Shown: positions 37,336-47,699 of the stretch, piece by piece
How positions within the stretch are numbered: the first letter of the stretch is position 1
Layout of the letters: each line of letters starts with the position of its first letter
Assembly (NCBI GenBank): GCA_965200955.1
Contig: OZ241742.1
Span: 2,480,001-2,544,000, forward strand
Source: Bin80 sp026708685
Lineage (GTDB): Bacteria; Bacteroidota; Rhodothermia; Rhodothermales; Bin80
Reading direction: 5' to 3'
Length of the DNA stretch: 64,000 nt
Notes under the pieces: model-generated
What the model saw: the letters and a program-made list of their open reading frames with translations, nothing else
Told to the model about the DNA's origin: nothing
Databases searched by the model: none
Translations under genes and position numbers: made by a program

Positions 37336-39828
37336 ATGGGCAAATCTAAAACCGCGAAACCTATTCAACCTACTCATTCTTGGTGGACTTCACAGTCCCC
37401 AATTATCCAGCATGTACTGTGCTTTCTAGCACTCATTGCAGTGGCTATATACTTTTGTTGGGCACCATTATTCTCAGGAATGAGCCTCGTAGGAGGGGAT
37501 GTCATTCAATGGCGGGGGGTAGCTGAAAGTATGATGGAGCATCGGGAGAAGACTGAAGAAGAGCCACTGTGGGCCACCAATGTTTTTGCTGGAATGCCGG
37601 GCTATATTATATCTCCATCCCCTTTAGTCCCTCAGATTGATGAAATACCACGAGCACTACGCAAAATTACTTGGCCGTTTTCGCATGTGATAGTGATGCT
37701 TATCGGTGCTTATATGCTGGTGTGGTATTTAACAAAGGACAGTCTGAGTTCATTGCTTGCAGCATGTGCTTACAGCTTGACCACGTATCTACCAGTCATC
37801 TTAGTTGCTGGCCATAATTCTAAATTTGTTTCACTCGCTTTTGCTCCATGGCTTCTATTGACCTTTGCCTACGCCATTCGAAAGCCAAATATCCTTGCAA
37901 GTCTTCTATTTACCATTGCGTTAGCAGTAAATCTTAGAGCTGGGCATGTACAGATCACGTATTATTTGACCGTTCTTATCCTTATTTGGTGGGTTGTTTT
38001 ATTTTTTCAGGCTCGCCAGCGTAAAAATGTATCCGATTTTTTAAGATCCACTGGCTTACTTGCACTTGGATGTTTATTGGCGTTGCTCATGGTTGCAGAG
38101 TTCTATTGGCCAAAACTTGAATACAAGGAGTACAGCATCAGAGGTACATCTGCAGGGGGAGTAGAAGGAGGGTTGAGTTGGGATTATGCAATGAGATGGA
38201 GCCAAAGCCCTGGCGAACTTCTCACATTATTGATTGCCGATGCCTTCGGCGGATCCAGACATTATTGGGGCCCAAAACCCTTTACAGGTGGACCGCACTA
38301 TTCTGGTAGTATTGTACTCATACTTTCCCTCATAGCACTCTGGCGCACGCGTACATATCTGATAGCAGCTCTTGGAATCGCAGGAGGTTTCATGGTGTTG
38401 TTTGCATTCGGACGACACTTTGAGGTGCTCAACAGAGCAATGTTCAACTATTTTCCTTTGTTTGATGCGTTCAGAGCTCCCGAAACATGGCTTATTTCGG
38501 TTGCACTCGTTCTTGCAGTTCTTGCAGGATTTGGGCTTAAGTATACTGTACAGAGAGCATTGCCTGGAATAGGAGAGCGTACCAAATGGCAATCTATTTA
38601 TATCGTGGTTGGGCTTGTAGGCATCATTCCTTTGATGATGGTTTCAGTTGGAGATTCCATATTGAATTTTGAGCGTGAAGGGGAACGACAGCAAGTGATT
38701 GCCTATGTAGCTCAAACCGCTCAACGCAATCCATCTGATCCTCAGGTGATTGCTGCATCAGAGCAGATTCTTGAAGAACAAGTAATTAATCCAAGAAAAG
38801 ATGCTCTGCGGGGAGATGCAAGACGATCACTCCTGTTTACCTTTCTGGCAGCTATCGTATTGATTGGTTTTCAGCGTCGCGTCATCCCATCATGGATGCT
38901 ACAAATCAGCCTAGTGCTCTTAGTAGTCCTTGATTTAGGAGGTGTCGCTGGAAGGTATCTTAATGTTGACAATCTGAGCCCTTCAAAGTATTCGGCTGAT
39001 CAAATTAGTGCACTTGATGTGGACGAGTATATCTTGAATCAGGAGGGGCAGTTTCGGGTGCTCTCCTTAGAACGTTCTGATCAAACTGCACTCTCAAGAC
39101 CATCTTATTTTCATGAATCTCTCGGGGGATATAGTGGGGCAAAATTAAGAATCTATCAAGATTTTCTTGATAATATTCTCTTTAATCCTAACTCAGGAAT
39201 GCCGAATTCGAATGCATTAGATATGATGAATGTTCGGTACATTTTATCTCCATCTCCAGTATTGGGCACCCTTGATGTCGAATACGGTTCTGAATCTGGA
39301 CTAACGGTTTATGAAAATCTTGATGTTCTTCCGAGGGCATTTTTTGTCGGAGATATTGAAGTGATTGAAGAGCCTATTGAAGCAATGGGGCGTCTTCAAG
39401 AAAATAGTTTTAATCCTGAAGAAAAGGCTTTACTCTTATCACCAATAGATGAACAGATCATACCGATTGATTCTTCAAGTATAGTAACAGTCAATCCTGT
39501 TGAGTATGGGCCACGAAAAATTTCCTATGAAGTAGAAACGGATGCATCACGGCTTTTGGTCGTCAGTGAGGTGTATTACCCAGCTGGATGGGAGGCGAAG
39601 TTGAATGGCGTAGATGTTCCGATTCATAGAGTGAATTATTTACTTCGTGGAATTACAGTCCCGCCCGGTGATCATCTTGTAGAGATGACATTCAACCCTG
39701 TAAGTTATATCATGGGGAAGAGACTGTCGGTGTTTTCAACGATCTTTGTGTATGGAATGGCTATCATTCTCATAGGATTGAATGCTTATGGTTATTTTGT
39801 GAAAGGTGATAAAAGAGATGCTTCATAG
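37336..39828 (+). CDS. YfhO-family multi-pass membrane protein
   Basis: 830 residues from the ATG at 37336 (MGKSKTAKP); the longer frame from 37273 would overlap gatC. About a dozen membrane segments fill the first two thirds. The C-terminal soluble part has the YfhO-type ending: VSEVYYPAGWEAKLNGV, then HRVNYLLRGITVPPGDH and a last membrane helix. YfhO proteins are GT-C-like and implicated in glycosylation of cell-surface polymers; the donor is unknown. It heads the polysaccharide run and starts 10 bp after gatC. Confidence 0.82.
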   Translation: MGKSKTAKPIQPTHSWWTSQSPIIQHVLCFLALIAVAIYFCWAPLFSGMSLVGGDVIQWRGVAESMMEHREKTEEEPLWATNVFAGMPGYIISPSPLVPQIDEIPRALRKITWPFSHVIVMLIGAYMLVWYLTKDSLSSLLAACAYSLTTYLPVILVAGHNSKFVSLAFAPWLLLTFAYAIRKPNILASLLFTIALAVNLRAGHVQITYYLTVLILIWWVVLFFQARQRKNVSDFLRSTGLLALGCLLALLMVAEFYWPKLEYKEYSIRGTSAGGVEGGLSWDYAMRWSQSPGELLTLLIADAFGGSRHYWGPKPFTGGPHYSGSIVLILSLIALWRTRTYLIAALGIAGGFMVLFAFGRHFEVLNRAMFNYFPLFDAFRAPETWLISVALVLAVLAGFGLKYTVQRALPGIGERTKWQSIYIVVGLVGIIPLMMVSVGDSILNFEREGERQQVIAYVAQTAQRNPSDPQVIAASEQILEEQVINPRKDALRGDARRSLLFTFLAAIVLIGFQRRVIPSWMLQISLVLLVVLDLGGVAGRYLNVDNLSPSKYSADQISALDVDEYILNQEGQFRVLSLERSDQTALSRPSYFHESLGGYSGAKLRIYQDFLDNILFNPNSGMPNSNALDMMNVRYILSPSPVLGTLDVEYGSESGLTVYENLDVLPRAFFVGDIEVIEEPIEAMGRLQENSFNPEEKALLLSPIDEQIIPIDSSSIVTVNPVEYGPRKISYEVETDASRLLVVSEVYYPAGWEAKLNGVDVPIHRVNYLLRGITVPPGDHLVEMTFNPVSYIMGKRLSVFSTIFVYGMAIILIGLNAYGYFVKGDKRDAS

Positions 39829-39852
39829 ACTGTCAACTCTTTTTGATTTTAA

Positions 39853-41163
39853 TTGGCCGTGAAGCGTATCCTTTTGATCAGTTATTACTTTCCTCCATCG
39901 GGAGGGCCTGGTGTGCAACGAATTCTAAAATTTGCACGCTATCTTCCAGACAATGGGTGGCTTCCCACTGTCTTAACGGTTAACCCTAAATCTGCGGCTT
40001 TTCCGTCCACAGATGAATCTCTACTTGATGAAATTCCACCTGAGGTGGAAGTGATTCACACACCGGCTTGGGATCCATTCCGTTTGTATGCACGCATTCA
40101 GGGAAAAAAGAAAAATGAGGTGGTAAAAGTCGGTTACATTGAAGGGGAGCAGATATTTAAAAAATTTGCACGATGGCTTCGTGGGAATATCTTCTTACCA
40201 GATGCACGTGTTGGATGGGTACCATATGCCATTCAAGCGGCTCGTAGACTTTTAAAAACTCGTCAATTTAATGCTATTATGAGCACTGGCCCACCACATT
40301 CAAGTCATCTCATCGGGTTGTCTGCTCATAAAGCTTCGGGGCTCCCTTGGGTGGTAGATATGCGGGATCCATGGGTTGAGATCTATTACAGTGATCAAAT
40401 GTACGAAACGGCTCTGGCACAGAGCATTCAGACACGATTGGAGCGAAAAGTATTGAGTACAGCCACTGCTGTAATCTGTGTCAGTAATTTTTTGGGGGGG
40501 GGGCTTCAGCTCCGGGCACCCATAAAGTTGTATGAAACAATCCCCAATGGTTTTGACCCATCCGATATTAGGGCCAATAAGGACTCTTCATCCATTCATC
40601 AGGGAAAAACTTTTAAGGTTGCACATGTTGGAACATATAATCTACTTGGACACTCTGATGCATTTGTACTTGCCTTAAAGAAAGTTAAAACTATAATTGA
40701 TATTGAAGTTAATCTTGTTGGATCGGTTGATTCCAATGTATTAGAAAAATATCAATCTAGAGGAATTAAAATGAAGTCAGTGGGATATGTGCCCCATCTT
40801 GATGCCATTGATTATATGAATTCTGCAAATCTTCTTTTGCTTGCATTACCCCAAGTAGACACCAGTAGTGGACCAGGTCTTATTTCAGGAAAGGTTCTTG
40901 AGTACTTGTCCACTCGTCGCCCCATCCTTGCATTGGGTCGTACCGATGGTGATCTTGCTCAGCTACTTCAGGATACAGGTGCAGGAGAAATTTTCGATCA
41001 TAACGATCAGGAAGGGATTTATTCGTTTGTAAAAAGATGTATTGACCTGAAAGAGCAACCTTTGAAGATCAATGAGGAAGCCCTTTCAAAGTATGAACGC
41101 CCTCGTTTGACAAGTCAACTGGCTCAACTACTAGATCACCTCACTAACACACAAAAGAATTAA
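39853..41163 (+). CDS. GT4-type glycosyltransferase with G10 tract
   Basis: 436 residues. The N-terminal signature is ILLISYYFPPSGGPGVQRI, followed by a conserved WVVDMRDPW segment; the C-terminal domain carries VGYVPHLDAIDYMNSANLLLLAL and GKVLEYLSTRRPILALG, giving a GT-B enzyme. The start is uncommon: TTG at 39853 or GTG at 39859, with no ATG suited to the N-terminal strand. A run of ten G at 40494-40503 encodes LGGGL and is now in frame, so the protein is complete. Loss or gain of a G would truncate it. Confidence 0.85.
   Translation: MAVKRILLISYYFPPSGGPGVQRILKFARYLPDNGWLPTVLTVNPKSAAFPSTDESLLDEIPPEVEVIHTPAWDPFRLYARIQGKKKNEVVKVGYIEGEQIFKKFARWLRGNIFLPDARVGWVPYAIQAARRLLKTRQFNAIMSTGPPHSSHLIGLSAHKASGLPWVVDMRDPWVEIYYSDQMYETALAQSIQTRLERKVLSTATAVICVSNFLGGGLQLRAPIKLYETIPNGFDPSDIRANKDSSSIHQGKTFKVAHVGTYNLLGHSDAFVLALKKVKTIIDIEVNLVGSVDSNVLEKYQSRGIKMKSVGYVPHLDAIDYMNSANLLLLALPQVDTSSGPGLISGKVLEYLSTRRPILALGRTDGDLAQLLQDTGAGEIFDHNDQEGIYSFVKRCIDLKEQPLKINEEALSKYERPRLTSQLAQLLDHLTNTQKN
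40494..40503 (+). repeat. G10 homopolymer in glycosyltransferase gene
   Basis: Ten consecutive G inside the coding region, preceded by a run of T. Such tracts change length by slipped-strand mispairing and switch surface-glycan genes on and off in other bacteria. Sequencing error in the tract length must be considered. Confidence 0.85.
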
Positions 41164-41170
41164 ATTGATC

Positions 41171-42232
41171 ATGCGTGTATGCACCTTAGTGGGGGCTAGA
41201 CCTCAATTTGTTAAAGCTGCTACCGTAAGTCCAGCATTAGGTGAAGTTGGAATAAATGAAACTTTGGTTCATTCTGGCCAACACTATGATAAGCTTCTAA
41301 GTGAGGTTTTTTTTGAGGAACTTGGAGTTCCTTCACCTGCGGCAAATCTTGAAGCAGGGTCGGGATCTCATGCAGCACAGACGGGTGAGATCATGGTACG
41401 GTTTGAACAGTTTCTACAAGAAACTGGCCCCTATGATGCGGTGATTGTATACGGGGATACGAATACTACCCTTGCAGGTGCAATTGTAGCTGCCAAGTCG
41501 AATATTTCGCTTGCTCATGTGGAGGCGGGAATTCGAAGTTTTAATTGGTTAATGCCCGAGGAGATCAATCGAATTCTAACCGATCGTATTTCTAAGTGGC
41601 TCTTTGCTCCTACTCAACTTGCCGTCAACAACTTGGAGAATGAAGGCCTTGTAAAAAATACTATCTTGGTCGGTGATGTAATGTTAGATGCTACTGAGAT
41701 ATTTATAGAACGAGCCGTACAGTTACACCCGCTTGATTCAATCATACCATATTCATCTGGAGAGTATTATCTTACAACGGTTCACCGTCCATCTAACACG
41801 GATGATATTCAAAATCTACAGAGCATTTTTAATGCTTTTGCACAATTGCCTCTACCGGTGATTCTTCCTCTTCATCCACGAACGAAAGCTGTTCTATCTT
41901 CAATAAAGATTCCGAATAATGTAGAAATCATTGATCCAGTGGGTTATCTGGTCATGCTAGTACTGACACGGAATGCAAAACGGGTGCTCACGGACAGCGG
42001 AGGACTTCAGAAAGAAGCTTACTGGTTCGGAGTACCATGTACGATTCTACGAGAGGAAACGGAATACCCAGAGACATTTAAGAATGACTGGAGTGTATGT
42101 ACTGGTGCAGATCAAGAATCTATTATAGATGCTACGATGAGTCAACCAAGCGGCCCACAATGTCAATTTGGTCTTGGACCCGAAGGAAGTGCCAGTTCAA
42201 TGATAGCTAACGCTCTCCTGCAAAAATCATAG
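41171..42232 (+). CDS. wecB: UDP-N-acetylglucosamine 2-epimerase (non-hydrolysing)
   Basis: 353 residues from the ATG at 41171, preferred to the TTG two codons earlier because MRVCTLVGARPQFVKAA is the expected opening strand. Family blocks are present: HSGQHYDKLLSEVFFEEL, YGDTNTTLAGAI, HVEAGIRSFNWLMPEEINR, TVHRPSNTDD, LPLHPRT and TDSGGLQKEAYWFGVP. It makes UDP-N-acetylmannosamine from UDP-GlcNAc for surface polysaccharide. It follows the upstream glycosyltransferase by a few bases, so they are cotranscribed. Confidence 0.93.
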   Translation: MRVCTLVGARPQFVKAATVSPALGEVGINETLVHSGQHYDKLLSEVFFEELGVPSPAANLEAGSGSHAAQTGEIMVRFEQFLQETGPYDAVIVYGDTNTTLAGAIVAAKSNISLAHVEAGIRSFNWLMPEEINRILTDRISKWLFAPTQLAVNNLENEGLVKNTILVGDVMLDATEIFIERAVQLHPLDSIIPYSSGEYYLTTVHRPSNTDDIQNLQSIFNAFAQLPLPVILPLHPRTKAVLSSIKIPNNVEIIDPVGYLVMLVLTRNAKRVLTDSGGLQKEAYWFGVPCTILREETEYPETFKNDWSVCTGADQESIIDATMSQPSGPQCQFGLGPEGSASSMIANALLQKS

Positions 42233-42298
42233 AATGACTCTACTTAGAGTTTGTGCATTGATAAGAAAGTACAATACATATTAGAGGTACAGACTTAA

Positions 42299-43540
42299 AT
42301 GACTGTGAAAAAATTCTCTAATGAAATTCCTCCCCCAAAATCTTCAGATTCGTATCGAATCCTCATGATTTTGGATCACCCATTCCCGTCAGATACTCGC
42401 GTAGAAAACGAGGCTACAGCCTTAACAAAAGCAGGTTTTGAAATCTTCCTTTTGATCCTGTCTCCTCATAATGGACCATCTATAGAAAAACACCTTGGAT
42501 TTACAATCATTCGTGTACATGTTCCTAAAAGACGTTCCAACTGGATGCGTGGACTGTCTGGCACGCTTCCTATCCTTTCTTTGTTTACAGCCTACCATGT
42601 TCTAAAACTGCATCGGCAGTATTGCTTTGATGCGATTCATGCACACGATCTGTATATGTGTGGGGGAGCGCTACGGGCTGGAAAACATGCTGGTATTCCA
42701 GTCGTGGGAGATTTACATGAAGTATGGGTTTCGGTGTTGGGATTATATGCATGGAGTACTCGATTTCCAGGCAAGCTCTTTGTGAGTATTCGTAGGTGGA
42801 TGCGGTTAGAAAAAAAGTGGGCTAATCAATTAGACAAGATCATTGTGATCACAGAGGATATGCGAAAGCGTTACATATCTATGGTAGATACCAAGGTTGA
42901 GATCATTGCCTTGCCGAATACCATCAATACAGAGGCCTTTGATGAGTATCCAATTGATGACGAGATTCTACAATCGCATTCATCAGAGTTTACGCTCGTG
43001 TATACAGGTACCATCAATCCACACCGAGGTCTAAGCTTCCTTCTTAATGCTATGCCACTGGTTCTTCAACAGTGTAATGCCCGACTCGTGATTGTTGGAG
43101 ATGGTCGAATTCGTCCAGAGTTAGAAGCACTTGCAGAAGATATTCATATTTCAGATCATGTCTATTTTGAAGGCTGGCAAGAACAATCTAAGATTAAAAG
43201 CTACATTTTGGCCAGTGATGTGTGTTTAATGCCACTGATCAAATGTGAACAGACCGAAAAAGCGGCACCACACAAACTCTTTCATTACATGTATCTCAAA
43301 CGTCCTCAGATTGTTACCGACTGCTCTTTCATTCAGAAAGTTGTAGAATCAACGGACTGTGGGTTGGTTGTTCCGTATGGAGACGTAGAAGCATTGGCCT
43401 TGACCATTATTGATTTATACAGAGACCCAGAAGGTCGCCAACGGATGGGCGAGAACGGTCACCGTGCGGTTTTAGAACAATATAATTGGGAAAAATCAGC
43501 CCAGTCTCTGATTGAAATGTACAAGGGAATGAGATCATAA
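42299..43540 (+). CDS. GT4-type glycosyltransferase
   Basis: 413 residues. The first domain has ILMILDHPFPSDTRVENEATAL and DAIHAHDLYMCGGALRA; the second has VYTGTINPHRGLSFLLNA, VIVGDGRIRPELEALA and the acidic E-x7-E equivalent around EQTEKAAPHKLFHYMYLKRP. No membrane segment. It is the last gene of the polysaccharide run, 66 bp after wecB; its acceptor is unknown. Confidence 0.9.
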   Translation: MTVKKFSNEIPPPKSSDSYRILMILDHPFPSDTRVENEATALTKAGFEIFLLILSPHNGPSIEKHLGFTIIRVHVPKRRSNWMRGLSGTLPILSLFTAYHVLKLHRQYCFDAIHAHDLYMCGGALRAGKHAGIPVVGDLHEVWVSVLGLYAWSTRFPGKLFVSIRRWMRLEKKWANQLDKIIVITEDMRKRYISMVDTKVEIIALPNTINTEAFDEYPIDDEILQSHSSEFTLVYTGTINPHRGLSFLLNAMPLVLQQCNARLVIVGDGRIRPELEALAEDIHISDHVYFEGWQEQSKIKSYILASDVCLMPLIKCEQTEKAAPHKLFHYMYLKRPQIVTDCSFIQKVVESTDCGLVVPYGDVEALALTIIDLYRDPEGRQRMGENGHRAVLEQYNWEKSAQSLIEMYKGMRS

Positions 43541-43902
43541 AACTCCACAAAGAGATCATCTATTTCATTGAATAAAGTGATGTAGACTCAATGACAGTCC
43601 TTGAAAATGGATACATTGAATAGATCTAATTGCCATTCGAAAAAGAATTTTATCTTTACGATGGTTCTCTCATGAATGTGCGTTTACTATATCAATGATC
43701 TTGATGGACCCACTCGCAAAATTCTTAAAGATTGCAAGTTTGTTAGGCTTCCACTCTTCCAGTGGGTAAGCTATGAAAAAGGTGCTCTAATAACTTTCGG
43801 ATTCACTGTCCCTAGTCATCGTAATAGAAAAGAATAACGAACCAATCCATATTTTAGGAGTTACACACGCTTATCCATCAACAAATATTTATTGAAGTTC
43901 AC
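43541..43902. other. Intergenic, no gene seen
   Basis: About 360 bp after the polysaccharide run. No T-tailed hairpin or plausible frame was recognised. Confidence 0.45.
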
Positions 43903-44262
43903 ATGACTGTTGAGATTTCTTCAGTTATCTTTATTGTTTCCATCGCTTCTGCTGTTTTCATCATTCTTGGAACATTGCTCAGTGTTATGTTTTTTCTGTC
44001 TAAGAGAAATGAACGCTATATGGAACGTCTTGACTCAAAAATTGATAATGCCGTAGAACGGATTGAGGCTAATCAGCAACATGCGGTTGAAAAGATTGAG
44101 ACAAATCAGCAACATGCGACTGAAAAAATTGAGACAAAACTTGATAATATGACAGAACTTCTCTATATTCTTAATGGGCAACTACAGAGGCTGATTGGGC
44201 GAGTCTTTGGAAATAAATCACTCGTTGAGGAGGATAAGATTGAAGAAAAGGAACTCGTGTAA
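43903..44262 (+). CDS. Small membrane protein with coiled coil
   Basis: 119 residues: one N-terminal membrane segment (about 7-32, VIFIVSIASAVFIILGTLLS) and a charged coiled coil with three near-repeats of about 11 residues (ERIEANQQHAV, EKIETNQQHAT, EKIETKLDNMT). It probably oligomerises at the membrane. Function is unknown. Unlinked in strand terms to anything specific, with MITE copy 4 directly after the stop. Confidence 0.6.
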   Translation: MTVEISSVIFIVSIASAVFIILGTLLSVMFFLSKRNERYMERLDSKIDNAVERIEANQQHAVEKIETNQQHATEKIETKLDNMTELLYILNGQLQRLIGRVFGNKSLVEEDKIEEKELV

Positions 44263-44269
44263 TTGAATC

Positions 44270-44356
44270 CTGCAAAACTTTGGGACTAACCAAAAACGCT
44301 TCAATAGTGCTACATTGGATTGTAATTACCACATGTGTGGGTTTTGCAAAAGCCTC
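44270..44356. repeat. Degenerate MITE copy 4
   Basis: One intact end (GGTTTTGCAAAAGCCTC) and a worn opposite end (CTGCAAAACTT); the interior has diverged from the other copies. It begins 8 bp after the coiled-coil gene. Confidence 0.5.
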
Positions 44357-44546
44357 TCGGTATAGGTTTGCTGGTGATGATGCTGGACTAATCATTTCTG
44401 GATATTGATGTAATAGGACATCAAGGATGATCACGTATGTGTGATAGCCGATTTTTGGACTGTCAAGAATATTCATATGATGGAGTTTAATTCACGGATT
44501 CACTATTTGATTGGTTGCTTCCCATACAGGGTATATTTGTAAAGTC

Positions 44547-45590
44547 ATGATTGACCGTTTACAACAGTTTTGGAGAGATCTACGGGTAGTTGTCTTAGGT
44601 GATCAGTCTACTCTCAGTGAGCCCAGTCATCCTACTGAAATTCGGCACCGAGTCTTGATTTTCAGCCTGCTCGCTTCCATACTGATCTGGTTTATTTTAA
44701 GTCTTTCTGAAAATTATTATCTACCCATTGAATATGCAACTTGTACAGCTGCGGATGTAGAAGATTTTTCCGGTACATGTATTGAAGGCTTGGCGGAAGA
44801 TTCTGCACTGACTCAACGTTTACCAGAAACCATTCAGGCTACGCTATATGGTTCTGGGATCAGTCTGATCATCCAACGTTTCCAGGCACGTTATTGGAGC
44901 AATCCAATTACCTTTAATTCAGATCAAGCCACTGTTGACGCGCAGTTATTGCTTCGGGTCCCAGAGCAGATTACCATAGAGAGTATTTTTCCAGAACGAA
45001 TTGAGTTTATCAAAGAAGAAAGAGTAGATCGCAGAATTCCTGTTGAGTCCCGCGTTGATTTCGTATCTCAACCCCCCCACTTTTTTATAGGTCAACCCCA
45101 GTTGAATCCTGACTCTGTAGTGATTTCGGGGCCAGCCTCCATGGTTCGACAAATCCAGTCGTGGCCTACTGAACCGTTCACTTTACTTGGAGTCCATGAC
45201 ACCGTACAGGTTCAGGTTGATCTCAGTGATTCTCTGCGAGGCATGGTGAGATTAGACTCAGAGACGACAACAGTCACCGGAATGGCACCTCAGTATACGG
45301 AGGGTCAAAAAGAAGGTGTTCGTGTTGAGATCATTGGCATTCCGAATGCGAACAGTATCGTGCAATTAGAGCCAGCCACAGTAACTATCAATTACCAAGT
45401 TCCCGTCTCAAAATACTCCAAGGCGTATGGATCAGAGTTAATTCAGGTTTTTGTTTCGTACAACCAGATTTATAGTGATACGACCGGCCATGTACAGCCG
45501 ACGGTGGAATTCCCAGCGGAGTTCATGTTACGTCAGATTAGAGTTTCTCCGGATCAACTCAGGTATTATGTCAATATTGGATCTCTCTAA
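44547..45590 (+). CDS. YbbR-like membrane-anchored protein
   Basis: 347 residues from the ATG at 44547 (MIDRLQQFWRDLRVVV); a start at 44511 adds a 12-residue stretch of poor fit. One membrane segment near residues 37-55 (VLIFSLLASILIWFILSLSEN) precedes an external beta-rich region with repeated YbbR-like units (VTVSG-type strands; PDSVVISGPASMVRQIQ is the clearest). YbbR/CdaR-type proteins regulate diadenylate cyclase in Firmicutes; in this phylum the role is open. It lies upstream of the men genes with the same direction. Confidence 0.65.
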   Translation: MIDRLQQFWRDLRVVVLGDQSTLSEPSHPTEIRHRVLIFSLLASILIWFILSLSENYYLPIEYATCTAADVEDFSGTCIEGLAEDSALTQRLPETIQATLYGSGISLIIQRFQARYWSNPITFNSDQATVDAQLLLRVPEQITIESIFPERIEFIKEERVDRRIPVESRVDFVSQPPHFFIGQPQLNPDSVVISGPASMVRQIQSWPTEPFTLLGVHDTVQVQVDLSDSLRGMVRLDSETTTVTGMAPQYTEGQKEGVRVEIIGIPNANSIVQLEPATVTINYQVPVSKYSKAYGSELIQVFVSYNQIYSDTTGHVQPTVEFPAEFMLRQIRVSPDQLRYYVNIGSL

Positions 45591-45651
45591 CCATAGAGCG
45601 AAACCAAAAGGGTAGGGGTAGGGTTCAATCAAACAGATTACTCAAGAAGAG

Positions 45652-46293
45652 ATGGCATGGCCTATTTGGCCGAAAAAGACCGTAGAATACCATAGTACTC
45701 CACAAGGTATTCTTACGGAGTCTGGGGTTTGGTACAAGACCACCATTCAACATCTGAACGACTATGCGGGGGATCTATTTGATCAAGAGCCTCTTGATGT
45801 CTATCTTGCTCTCGCTGATACTTGGATCCGTTCTCCCTATACAATCTCTCTCTGGCTGTTACCATTTGGAATCCTTTCTTACGATCTTTTTCAGTGGAGC
45901 GTCATCGTCCTCTCATTTTTTTTAATTTGGCAAATCATCGCTCCTGCTCTGGTCAATCGAACCCTATCACCATTGTTAAAACTGCTTGATGCTGTTCTGA
46001 TGCAGGCGCTTCTATATGCCGTAACGATGTCCATTTTAGCCATGTCTGGTCGGTATGATGCGTTAGCTGTCGGTCTTTTAGGATTTATCTTATTCAGATG
46101 GGGAATACTGAGCTATTTGACGCGACCTATCGTAACGTTCTGTTGGAAAACCATGTACACTCTTCCAGCTCCTGACCATATCCTTAGAGCATTTATAATC
46201 AGAGGTGCATTACGCAATGGGATTACATTAGCCGACTTTGAGGATATTGAGCGAAAAGTAGCAGAACAGATCACGAAAAAGAAATCAACCTGA
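45652..46293 (+). CDS. Multi-pass membrane protein of unknown function
   Basis: 213 residues with membrane segments near 66-82, 86-105, 112-130 and 134-157 and soluble ends. Not recognised. It starts 61 bp after the YbbR-like gene and ends 13 bp before menF, suggesting cotranscription with both; a link to quinone synthesis is only positional. Confidence 0.6.
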   Translation: MAWPIWPKKTVEYHSTPQGILTESGVWYKTTIQHLNDYAGDLFDQEPLDVYLALADTWIRSPYTISLWLLPFGILSYDLFQWSVIVLSFFLIWQIIAPALVNRTLSPLLKLLDAVLMQALLYAVTMSILAMSGRYDALAVGLLGFILFRWGILSYLTRPIVTFCWKTMYTLPAPDHILRAFIIRGALRNGITLADFEDIERKVAEQITKKKST

Positions 46294-46306
46294 GATTATA
46301 CCAGCA

Positions 46307-47692
46307 ATGATGAATCAAACACATGCAGACTCTCTTTGTGCTTTGAAAGCATCCGTAGCACAACTCCATGCCAAGTACTTTCAAACAGGCAAATCTGCTA
46401 TTGTGAGAGTCTCCGTGCAGTTTGATGATTTATCTCCCCTAGATTGGCTCATGAATCAACCCCGCGGGGGAAGGATTTATTGGTCTGGTAGAGATTACGG
46501 AATTGAAGTTGCAGCAGTTGGCGAAGTTGATGTTCAATACTCATCCTCTGCTACCCACCTAGGTGATTTGCATGATCATCTCATGTCTGCTCTTTCCGAG
46601 TGTGAATTTGGGATTCGATATTACGGGGGGATTCGCTTTGACCTACAAAATCCTTTTGAGAACCACTGGGCATCCTTTGGTTCTTACAGATTTGTTCTCC
46701 CCCGGATAGAGCTTCAAAAAACATCCAATGGAATTCTTCTTTTTTGTAATCTCAAGTTTCCAAGGGACGATCACAGGTTAGATACCATCTTAAATCAAAT
46801 CGATCAACTGAAAACGACATCTGATCACCGAATAACTCAATTTGAACCTGTCCGCCATACGCTTCGTCCAGACTATCTTGAATGGCAGGAAATTGTAGCA
46901 CAAGCACTAGATGCATTCGATTCAACTTCGCTAGATAAGGTGGTTCTTGCCAGAGAGGCAGCTACTGAAATGGCCCCATCGCTGGATCCATTGTGGATCA
47001 TCAGACAACTCCAGCAGCTTAAATCCAACTGTTTTCATTATGTATTTGAACCCAATGCAGATGAGGCATTTTTAGGTGCATCACCTGAACGATTATTCAG
47101 GCGTGAGGGGCGATCCGTTGAAAGTGAAGCCGTTGCTGGTACATGTCAAAAAGGAGAATCGGATGTAGATGATGCAAGATTGATTGATGAACTATACAGA
47201 AGTGCGAAAGAGCAACGCGAGCACGAGTTTGTCCGGATCAGTCTACAGGAAGAAATTTCTCAGTTGGCAGCTCATGTGACCATGGATACTCAACCTTCCA
47301 TTATGCGACTCGCATCAGAGCGACATCTTGTGTCACGATTGCGAGCAATCATGAAGCAAGGCTATACAAGCCTTGATGTATTGGAAGCTTTACACCCGTC
47401 TCCTGCGGTAGGTGGATATCCCTCTGATCAGGCTCTGGAGTTTATCAGGACCCATGAACCTTTTGATCGAGGTTGGTATGCGGGGCCAGTTGGTTGGTTG
47501 GGGGTCAATGAAGCTGAATTTGCAGTGGGAATTCGTTCAGCATTGGTGTCGGGATCCACGATTCGCCTCTATTCAGGAGCAGGAATTGTTCGAGGGTCTA
47601 CCTCTCTGAATGAATGGAACGAAGTTGGTTACAAGGTAGGCAACCTGACCAAAATTCTCAACATCGAAACGCCACACTTGAATCCGAATTAG
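46307..47692 (+). CDS. menF: Isochorismate synthase
   Basis: 461 residues. The chorismate-binding C-terminal region is complete: LDKVVLAREAATE, FLGASPERLFRREG, SEAVAGTCQKG, EHEFVRISLQEEI, LHPSPAVGGYPSD, RGWYAGPVGWLG and GAGIVRGS. It converts chorismate to isochorismate, the first committed step to menaquinone. MenD follows after 7 bp, as is usual, which supports MenF rather than a siderophore EntC homologue. Confidence 0.93.
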   Translation: MMNQTHADSLCALKASVAQLHAKYFQTGKSAIVRVSVQFDDLSPLDWLMNQPRGGRIYWSGRDYGIEVAAVGEVDVQYSSSATHLGDLHDHLMSALSECEFGIRYYGGIRFDLQNPFENHWASFGSYRFVLPRIELQKTSNGILLFCNLKFPRDDHRLDTILNQIDQLKTTSDHRITQFEPVRHTLRPDYLEWQEIVAQALDAFDSTSLDKVVLAREAATEMAPSLDPLWIIRQLQQLKSNCFHYVFEPNADEAFLGASPERLFRREGRSVESEAVAGTCQKGESDVDDARLIDELYRSAKEQREHEFVRISLQEEISQLAAHVTMDTQPSIMRLASERHLVSRLRAIMKQGYTSLDVLEALHPSPAVGGYPSDQALEFIRTHEPFDRGWYAGPVGWLGVNEAEFAVGIRSALVSGSTIRLYSGAGIVRGSTSLNEWNEVGYKVGNLTKILNIETPHLNPN

Positions 47693-47699
47693 AAAACCA

